Source: Planosporangium spinosum (GTDB lineage Bacteria; Actinomycetota; Actinomycetes; Mycobacteriales; Micromonosporaceae). Taken from it: a stretch of DNA of 64,000 nucleotides. Positions within the stretch are counted from its first letter, which is position 1, and each line of letters begins with the position of its first letter. The notes under the pieces were generated by a model. The model made no database searches. It saw only the letters and a program-made list of their open reading frames with translations, and was not told the DNA's origin. Of the stretch, positions 58,436 through 64,000 are shown one piece after another. Location: contig NZ_JBLYUB010000006.1 of assembly GCF_049999945.1 (NCBI RefSeq), positions 248,001 through 312,000 of the forward strand, in the 5' to 3' direction. Both the position numbers and the translations under genes were made by a program.

Positions 58436-59742
58436 CGCCGCCGTCGCGGGGAGCCCGCGGCGTACAGGTACGCCCCAAACCGCTCTCCGGTGACCTGTTC
58501 GGTTCACTGACCATGCCGGTGTTCTGGCTGCTCGCCGGGTTGTTGCTGGTCTGCGCGGCCCGGCTCGGCACGATGATCGCCCCGCCGTTTCGCCACTACC
58601 CCGTCGCCATGACCACCGCGCTCGTGGTGTTCGCGCTGTACGCCGTACCCTTCGTGATCTACATCGGGAACCTCGACCATCTCGAACGGGAGCCGCCCGT
58701 ACTGCTCGGCACCGCGTTCGCCTGGGGCGCGGTGGTGGTCACCGCCACCGCCGTTCCCGGCAACGTTGCCGCCGACAACCTGACCGCGAAGCTGGTGTCA
58801 CCGCGCTTCGCCGCGATGTGGGGGCCGGCGCTCGCCGGGCCGACCGTCGAGGAGATCCTCAAGTTCCTCGGCGTCGTGGTGATCGCGCTGCTCGCCACGG
58901 CCCAGGTCAACAGCGTCGTCGACGGGATCGTGTACGGAGCGATGGTCGGCCTGGGGTACCAGGTGATGGAGAACGTCTCGTACGCCGCGGTGGCGGTCCA
59001 GGCGGCCGGCACCGGTGACCGGATGGAGCCGATCTTCAACACGCTCATCGCCCGGGGCGTCTTCGGCGGCCCCTGGAGCCACACGGTGTTCACGGCCCTG
59101 GCCGGCGCGGGCGTGGGGTACGCGGTCGTGCGCGTCGACCGGCCGACGGCCGTCCGCGCCGGCGTCGCGGCGCTGTGTCTCGGCGGGGCCTGGCTGTGCC
59201 ACTTCGCCTGGAACTCCCCGCTGCTGACCGACGGGTTCGGCCTCGGCGCGGCCGGCAAGGTCATCGCGCTGCTGGTCAAGGGCGTCCCGGTACTCGCGCT
59301 GGCGCTGCTGCTGGCCCGGCTGGCCCGGCGCCGGGAGGGCGCCTACTACGCCGGTGTACTGGCCGGACTGGCCGACCCCCGGATCGTGACTCCGGGTGAG
59401 CTGCGCGCGATCTCCTCGCTCGGGGGGCGAGCCGCGCTCCGGCGGGCCGCGTACGCCCGTGCCGGCGGGGCCGGCGAGCGCGCGGCGCGGCGGCTACAGG
59501 ACAGCCAGGCGCGGCTGGCGGTGGAGCTGAGCCGCGGACCGGGGGCCGACGGTGGGCTGACCCCCGCGGCCGCCACGTACGCCCGCGACGTCCTGCGCGC
59601 CCGCCACGAGTTGGCCGCGCTCTCGCTGGGACCGGCCGACAGCCGCCCCTTCGCCGGCAGCACCGTCATGTGGTTGATCGGTGCCTGGGTGACCGTCGCC
59701 GGAGCGCTGGGCCTGGCGTTCATGCTGCGCGCCCTCACCTGA
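58432..59742 (+). CDS. PrsW-family intramembrane metalloprotease
   Basis: 436 residues from GTG 58432 with about nine helices. The PrsW motifs are in order: PTVEEILKFLGVV (EExxK), GLGYQVMENVSYA (Fxx(x)E-like), RGVFGGPWSHTVFTALAG and HFAWNSP (His ligands). PrsW cleaves membrane anti-sigma factors or surface proteins in the membrane. The C-terminal ~120 residues form a soluble helical region. No anti-sigma factor is adjacent; the overlapped small anchored protein is a possible substrate (inference). Confidence 0.9.
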   Translation: MTPPSRGARGVQVRPKPLSGDLFGSLTMPVFWLLAGLLLVCAARLGTMIAPPFRHYPVAMTTALVVFALYAVPFVIYIGNLDHLEREPPVLLGTAFAWGAVVVTATAVPGNVAADNLTAKLVSPRFAAMWGPALAGPTVEEILKFLGVVVIALLATAQVNSVVDGIVYGAMVGLGYQVMENVSYAAVAVQAAGTGDRMEPIFNTLIARGVFGGPWSHTVFTALAGAGVGYAVVRVDRPTAVRAGVAALCLGGAWLCHFAWNSPLLTDGFGLGAAGKVIALLVKGVPVLALALLLARLARRREGAYYAGVLAGLADPRIVTPGELRAISSLGGRAALRRAAYARAGGAGERAARRLQDSQARLAVELSRGPGADGGLTPAAATYARDVLRARHELAALSLGPADSRPFAGSTVMWLIGAWVTVAGALGLAFMLRALT

Positions 59743-59761
59743 AGCCGCCGGAAGGCCCCGC

Positions 59762-60001
59762 TCAGTCCTGGGGCGGCAGCCCGCCGTCGCCGTCGACGAT
59801 CTCGTCGGGCATGCCGTCCTGGGTGCGGTCCACGATCGTGATGTCGACCTCCCCGTCGCCGTCGGTGTCGAACTGGAACACGTCCGGCTTCCCGTCGCCG
59901 TCGGTGTCGACGACCCACACGTCGGGCTTGCCGTCGTTGTTCGTGTCACGTACCGCCAGGTCGACGCGGTCGTCGCCTCTGGTCTCCACGCTGTCGCTCA
60001 T
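59762..60001 (-). CDS. Small DxDxDG-repeat protein (putative calcium-binding)
   Basis: 79 residues, ATG after GAGAGGAG. The sequence is almost entirely repeats of (D/N)xDGxxD with 10-13-residue period: RDTNNDGKPDVWVVD, TDGDGKPDVFQFD and TDGDGEVDITIVD, then TQDGMPDEIVD. These are thrombospondin type-3/EF-hand-like calcium loops. It has no signal peptide, so it would be cytoplasmic, which is unusual for this repeat. Convergent to the PrsW gene. Confidence 0.82.
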   Translation of the reverse strand: MSDSVETRGDDRVDLAVRDTNNDGKPDVWVVDTDGDGKPDVFQFDTDGDGEVDITIVDRTQDGMPDEIVDGDGGLPPQD

Positions 60002-60159
60002 TCGGACTCCTCTCGGGGTGCGGCGGGCGCGGGGTGCACCGCAGAGCCGTTCGTCCATTCCGACGACCCAGAACGTACCCACCCGGCGTGGAACGGAATC
60101 AAACGGCGCGGCGGCCGGCCGCGGCAACGCGACCGGCCGCCGCTGGGGCGGTCAGCCCG

Positions 60160-61536
60160 CTACGACTTGAAGGCGATCTGCTCGCTGTGCAGCGCCCGGA
60201 TGAGCAGCGCGGTCTCGTCGAATCCCAGGATCACCACCGCGTCCGGCTTGAACTGCTTGACGCTCACGGCGAGCGGCTTGAACACGGTCGCCTGGTCGCC
60301 GTTGTCGTACTTGTCCTTGTCCTTGTACGACACGATCCGGACGTTCCCGGCCTTGACCCCGGCGCTGGTCAGGTCAGCCTGGACGGCCTTGGCCAGGCCC
60401 GAGCCGTAGTCGTCGCTACGTGCGATGATCATGACCTTGGCGGCGCCGTCCCGCATCACGATGTCGGCGAGGGCCTTGGCCTGCAGGACGTCCGGCGGCG
60501 AGGTGCGGAAGAACATTCCCTTGTCGTCGAGCCGGGACAGGCCGTCCGAGGTCGCCGACGGCGAGAACACGATGCGGCCCGCGGCGACCGCCTTGGGTAC
60601 CACCGCCTCGGTGGCGCTGGAGGAGGCCGGGCCGATGATCACCTGTACGCCGGCGGCGATGAGCCGGTCGGCGCCCACCGCGGCCGTCTGCGGGCCGGTG
60701 CCGTCGTCGGCCTCGGCCCACTCCACCGGCTGGCCGAGGACCCCGCCGGCCTCGTTGATCTCGTTGACGGCGAGCCTGGCCCCGGCGAACATCGGCGGCC
60801 CCTGGGTGGTCAGGGCGCCGGTGCGCGGCAGCAGGGCGCCGACCTTCAGCGGCGCCGCCTTCGGCTTGGTGCCGTTGTTGCCCGAGCCGGTGTTGCCCGA
60901 GCCAGCGGGGGGCGCCGGCTGGTTCTTGCCCGCGGTCGACTCGTCACCGGCACCGACGAACTCCGTCTTGTTGTCGTCGATGTGGTTGTCCCGGCCGAAG
61001 TTGAGCGCGCCGTACGTGGCGGTCGACGGCTCCCCGGCGTCCGTGAGACCGCTGCGCTTGAGCGAGGAGACACCGCGGTACTGGATGTTCTCGCCCTGCC
61101 GGACGAGGGCGGCGCAGTCCTTGAAGGAGTTGCACTCGGTGCCGTCGACGGTCACCCCAACGACGTACTTCGCGATCACCGGCGCGTCGGTGGAGCGCGC
61201 CATCTCCGCGGCCAGGGCCGCGGTCACGACCGCGTCGTACGACTCACCGGCGTAGTTGAAGTCGGCGAGACTGGGGTCTACGGTGCGGATCCGCTTCTTG
61301 AAGTCCTCGGTGAGCGGCGTGAGCGGGGTGGTCCCCTTCATGCCGGTCAACACACCCGGCTGGTCTTTGAGCGCATCCCCCAGGGAACTGCTCATGTTGC
61401 CGTCCGAGCCGTACAGGCGGACCTGACCGTCGCCGTCCGCCGCCTGGTCGGGGTCGGCCGACGTGCCGCAGCCGGCCGCGAGCAGCACCGCGGTGGCGGC
61501 GGCAAAAGTCGAGATCGCGCGGGTGACACGCCGCAT
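60160..61536 (-). CDS. Branched-chain amino-acid-type binding lipoprotein
   Basis: 458 residues, ATG after GGAGGG, with TAAGGT upstream as probable -10. Signal peptide with lipobox LLAAGC, an extended external N-terminal region (to about 215, three paired Cys such as CNSFKDCAAL and a Gly/Asn-rich linker SGNTGSGNNGTK), then the Leu/Ile/Val-binding fold (VGALLPRTGALTTQGPPMF, VIIGPASSSATEAVVPK). No permease genes adjacent. The N-terminal extension is not part of the standard family. Confidence 0.9.
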   Translation of the reverse strand: MRRVTRAISTFAAATAVLLAAGCGTSADPDQAADGDGQVRLYGSDGNMSSSLGDALKDQPGVLTGMKGTTPLTPLTEDFKKRIRTVDPSLADFNYAGESYDAVVTAALAAEMARSTDAPVIAKYVVGVTVDGTECNSFKDCAALVRQGENIQYRGVSSLKRSGLTDAGEPSTATYGALNFGRDNHIDDNKTEFVGAGDESTAGKNQPAPPAGSGNTGSGNNGTKPKAAPLKVGALLPRTGALTTQGPPMFAGARLAVNEINEAGGVLGQPVEWAEADDGTGPQTAAVGADRLIAAGVQVIIGPASSSATEAVVPKAVAAGRIVFSPSATSDGLSRLDDKGMFFRTSPPDVLQAKALADIVMRDGAAKVMIIARSDDYGSGLAKAVQADLTSAGVKAGNVRIVSYKDKDKYDNGDQATVFKPLAVSVKQFKPDAVVILGFDETALLIRALHSEQIAFKS

Positions 61537-61654
61537 GAGCTACTCCCTCCGAATCTGCCGTGCGCACCTTAGCGCGCTTTCCGTCAATGTCGATGGCCGG
61601 CTGTGACTCATGTCGCTAGCTGTGCCAACCGGATCGGCGGGTAGCGTCCGGGCC

Positions 61655-62092
61655 ATGGATACGCTGTCGACGGATGGTCTCACCTCCGAGCCGGATCTGC
61701 CGGATTCACTGCCGGACGTGCCCGGATCGTTGCTCACCCGCATGGGCATCACCGTGACCGAGGCGAGCCCGGAACGGGTGGTGGGCACCATGCCGGTCGA
61801 GGGCAACCTCCAGCCGTACGGCCTGCTGCACGGTGGCGCCTCGTGCGTACTGGCCGAGACGCTCGGTTCGGTCGGTGCCGCCCTGCACGCCGCCCGGACG
61901 CACGGCGGTATCGCGGTCGGGGTGGACATCAACGCCACGCACCACCGGTCCGCCCGCGCCGGCACGGTCACCGGCGTGGCGACGCCGCTGCACCTGGGTA
62001 GGTCGACCGCCTCCTACGAAATCGTGATCATCGACGAGGCCGGCGAGCGGCTCTGCACCGCCCGCCTGACCTGCGCGCTACGCCGCCCGTAG
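61655..62092 (+). CDS. Hotdog-fold acyl-CoA thioesterase (PaaI/YdiI type)
   Basis: 145 residues. LLTRMGITVTEASPERVVGT, PYGLLHGGASCVLAETLGSVGA (the HGG and catalytic Glu region) and VDINATHHRSARAGTVTGVA are the 4HBT/PaaI motifs. It hydrolyses acyl- or aryl-CoA thioesters, usually as a tetramer. ATG is 7 nt after TAGCGT (61642-61647), leaderless. Confidence 0.93.
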   Translation: MDTLSTDGLTSEPDLPDSLPDVPGSLLTRMGITVTEASPERVVGTMPVEGNLQPYGLLHGGASCVLAETLGSVGAALHAARTHGGIAVGVDINATHHRSARAGTVTGVATPLHLGRSTASYEIVIIDEAGERLCTARLTCALRRP

Positions 62093-62156
62093 CGACGTGC
62101 CGGGCCGCAGGATGACCAGACTGTGGTCCTTGACCGTGACGGATACGCTGCGCACC

Positions 62157-62582
62157 GTGGAGGGCCAACCGGACGACGTGTTCGACACCGCACGCGGCAG
62201 CGCGCTGGTCGACGACGTCGCACTCGTGCTGCGGTCCGCGCTGGCCGGCGACGGGGACGGCGTGGTGGACGCGTTCGACAAGGCGGCGACCCGATCCGGC
62301 GTGGTCGGCGCGTACGAGGTCGCGTGGAGCCTCGCTGGCGCCACCGTCGGTGACGGGATCGCCCTCGGGCCGTGGCGGCTCGAGTTCCCCGGAATCGACG
62401 AGGCGACCTACGACAAGCGGTGGGTGGCGCGGTTCCTGAGCGCCTACGCCAACGCCGACGAGGACAGCGCGGAAGCGCTGTTCGGGGCGGCCATCGCCGA
62501 CGGCAAGCTGCCCCAGTGCCTGATGACGCTGGCCGGTTCGGCGGTGGCGACGCTGCGCCACCGCGACGGGCGGGCACGCTAG
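62157..62582 (+). CDS. Protein of unknown function, leaderless GTG start
   Basis: 141 residues from GTG 62157, which is 7 nt after TACGCT (62144-62149); GTG 62097 and ATG 62112 are open upstream but lie before that box. No membrane helix, no Cys-rich site. The chain is mostly helical with conserved-looking YDKRWVARFLSAYANADEDS and ALFGAAIADGKLPQCLMTLA. I do not recognise the family. Convergent to the next gene. Confidence 0.55.
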   Translation: MEGQPDDVFDTARGSALVDDVALVLRSALAGDGDGVVDAFDKAATRSGVVGAYEVAWSLAGATVGDGIALGPWRLEFPGIDEATYDKRWVARFLSAYANADEDSAEALFGAAIADGKLPQCLMTLAGSAVATLRHRDGRAR

Positions 62583-62628
62583 CTCGCGCTACGGGCGGGC
62601 ATGCCAGCTCGCGCGGCGGCGGGACGGG

Positions 62629-63204
62629 TCAGCGTGCCGGAGGCGACCCGCTGGCCGCGCCGGTCACCAGCCGCTCGAACCGTCGCTGCAGCTCGGCGGG
62701 GCGGTCCTGGCTGCTGAAGCCGTGCACGGCCTGCTGCTCGTACTGAGGCATCAGCAGGTGGATCTGTTCGCGGTAGTTCTGGCCCGGGGCCGCCGTCGTG
62801 ACCCATACCCGGTCACCCATCGTGGCGACGACCGGACCGCCGGACATCTGCGACCACATGTACGGGGTGCCGGGCGTGCCGATCGCGCACAGGTAGAAGC
62901 CGTAGGCCCGGGTGACCGTGGACGGCCGGGTGGCGCCCGACGGGTCGACGCCGAACACCTCGACCGTACACAGCACGCGGTCGTCCGGGCTGACGGCGTG
63001 GCCGTGACCGGCGTGCTCGGCCGGTGACGCGTGCTCGAGCGCCGTGGCGACGCGCCCGGCGACGTTCTCCCGGAGCGCCGCCGGGCTCATCGCCGGCTCC
63101 CGCCGGTCGGCGTGGTAGAGCAGCGCGGCGAGCACGGCGAGGGCGATCAGCTCGGGGACGAGCCACCACCCGCGCCGGCGCAATAAATCGACCGCTGTCG
63201 ACAT
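62629..63204 (-). CDS. Membrane-anchored protein of unknown function
   Basis: 191 residues, one helix (about 12-30) after a basic start, then an external domain with two Cys (RVLCTVEVFG, FYLCAIGTPG) about 30 apart. HASPAEHAGHGHAV is His-rich. The C-terminal tail is charged. ATG lies 7 nt after TACCCT on the minus strand (63212-63217), leaderless. It starts 22 bp after the purC stop and has its own promoter. Family not recognised. Confidence 0.65.
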   Translation of the reverse strand: MSTAVDLLRRRGWWLVPELIALAVLAALLYHADRREPAMSPAALRENVAGRVATALEHASPAEHAGHGHAVSPDDRVLCTVEVFGVDPSGATRPSTVTRAYGFYLCAIGTPGTPYMWSQMSGGPVVATMGDRVWVTTAAPGQNYREQIHLLMPQYEQQAVHGFSSQDRPAELQRRFERLVTGAASGSPPAR

Positions 63205-63225
63205 GTACGACAGGGTACGGCCTTG

Positions 63226-64000
63226 TCAGCCCCAGCGGTGGCCCGTCAGCCGCTCGTACGCCTCGACGTACCGGGCGCGAGTGGCCTCGACCACCTCCGG
63301 CGGGATCGCCGGCCCGGGCGACCGCTTGTCCCAGCCCAGCTTCGGGTCGGCGGCCCAGTCCCGGACGTACTGCTTGTCGAACGAGTCCTGGGCCCGCCCC
63401 GGCTGCCAGGAGGCGAGCGGCCAGAAGCGAGACGAGTCCGGGGTCAGTACCTCGTCGGCGAGCACCAGGGTGCCGTCGGGTGCCCGGCCGAACTCGAGCT
63501 TGGTGTCGGCGATGATGATCCCGCGCTCGGCGGCCAGCTCGGCGCCCCGCCGGTAGACCTGAATGGTCAGGTCGCGTAGCGTCTCGGCGGTCTCGCGCCC
63601 GGTCTGGGCCGCCACGTCGTCGAAACCGATGAACTCGTCGTGCTCGCCGACCGGCGCCTTGGTGGTCGGTGTGAAGACCGGCTCGGGCAGCCTGGAGCCC
63701 TCCACCAGCCCGTCCGGCAGCGCCACCCCGGAGATCGATCCGGTCTTGGAGTACTCGCGAAGCCCCAGCCCGGCCAGGTAGCCGCGGGCGATGCACTCGA
63801 CCGGGACCATCTCCAGCCGCCGGCACCGGATGGCCCGGCCGGCCCACTCGGCCGGCACGTCGGTGGCGGACACGACGTGGTTCGGCACGACGTCGGCGAG
63901 CTGCTCGAACCACCACAGCGACAGCTGGGTCAGCAGCGCGCCCTTGTCCGGGATCGGGGTCGGCAGGATGACGTCGTACACGCTCACCCGGTCGGAGGTG
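63226..64000 (-). CDS. purC: SAICAR synthetase, 5' end outside window
   Basis: 258 residues visible; the frame runs off the window end (T-S-D-R-V-S-V-Y-D), so about 15-25 N-terminal residues are missing. SVYDVILPTPIPDKGALLTQ, VPVECIARGYLAGLGLREY, KAPVGEHDEFIGFDD and IIIADTKLEFGRAPDG with LADEVLTPDSSRFWP are the ATP- and substrate-binding motifs. Catalyses the aspartate-addition step of purine synthesis. Confidence 0.96.
   Translation of the reverse strand, partial: TSDRVSVYDVILPTPIPDKGALLTQLSLWWFEQLADVVPNHVVSATDVPAEWAGRAIRCRRLEMVPVECIARGYLAGLGLREYSKTGSISGVALPDGLVEGSRLPEPVFTPTTKAPVGEHDEFIGFDDVAAQTGRETAETLRDLTIQVYRRGAELAAERGIIIADTKLEFGRAPDGTLVLADEVLTPDSSRFWPLASWQPGRAQDSFDKQYVRDWAADPKLGWDKRSPGPAIPPEVVEATRARYVEAYERLTGHRWG

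Overview
The window is high-GC actinobacterial DNA, most likely from a member of the Micromonosporaceae. Supporting signs are frequent GTG starts, many ATGA/GTGA gene overlaps, many start codons placed directly behind a TANNNT -10 box (leaderless genes), an initiator tRNA with a C1-U72 end pair, a bacterial proteasome activator (bpa), a DUF5926 protein, an XRE/DUF397 pair and three LCP cell-wall ligases. This placement is an inference; no marker gene such as 16S rRNA is present.

Layout. 1-9.4 kb: the end of an exopolysaccharide locus (flippase tail, O-antigen-ligase-like polymerase, GT4 glycosyltransferase, DUF2142 protein, polyprenyl phosphoglycosyltransferase). It is interrupted by a small accessory patch (337-2400) with a frameshifted Abi/HEPN defence gene behind a candidate structured RNA, a one-domain GntR regulator and a small unknown gene, and also by an Fpg/Nei glycosylase. 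9.4-18.2 kb: a LytS/LytTR two-component pair, a DUF4097 lipoprotein, an OmpR/EnvZ-type pair, a DUF4173 membrane protein and a first sodium:solute symporter with a small membrane partner. 18.2-24.2 kb: a Uma2 nuclease, an ABC exporter (ATPase and permease), a flavin-reductase-like protein and a DUF485/acetate-symporter operon. 24.2-29.7 kb: a UDP-glucuronate-decarboxylase-like epimerase and three consecutive LCP ligases, pointing to wall glycopolymer assembly. 29.7-38.8 kb: rhodanese, glycerophosphodiesterase, GAF histidine kinase, SpoIIAB-like ATPase, DUF5926, arginine deiminase, NERD, PAS and ACT proteins, a lipoprotein and pheA. 38.8-49.8 kb: AIM24, a zinc metallopeptidase, OsmC, a pyruvyl transferase, a phytoene-desaturase-like oxidoreductase, serS, two HAD phosphatases, bpa and an alpha/beta hydrolase. 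49.8-54.1 kb: a Tat-type lipoprotein binding protein and a divergent TetR/MMPL pair. 54.1-57.8 kb: the initiator tRNA, a decayed copy of the MMPL 3' end, a lower-GC DUF433/PIN-like toxin-antitoxin pair, XRE/DUF397 and two small coupled genes. 57.8-64 kb: a small anchored protein overlapping a PrsW protease, a DxDxDG-repeat protein, a second binding protein, a hotdog thioesterase, two unknown genes and purC cut by the window end.

Three patterns cross the whole window. Convergent gene ends are closed by long palindromes that mostly begin and end in GATC, several containing the stop codon of the gene they terminate. At two places the 3' end of a gene is present twice with accessory or RNA genes between the copies (231-306/1431-1506 and 53.8-54.05/54.29-54.52 kb). 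Rare TTA leucine codons are found in one LCP gene, the pyruvyl transferase and the toxin-antitoxin pair. The Abi module and the tRNA-linked toxin-antitoxin island are the best candidates for mobile defence systems.
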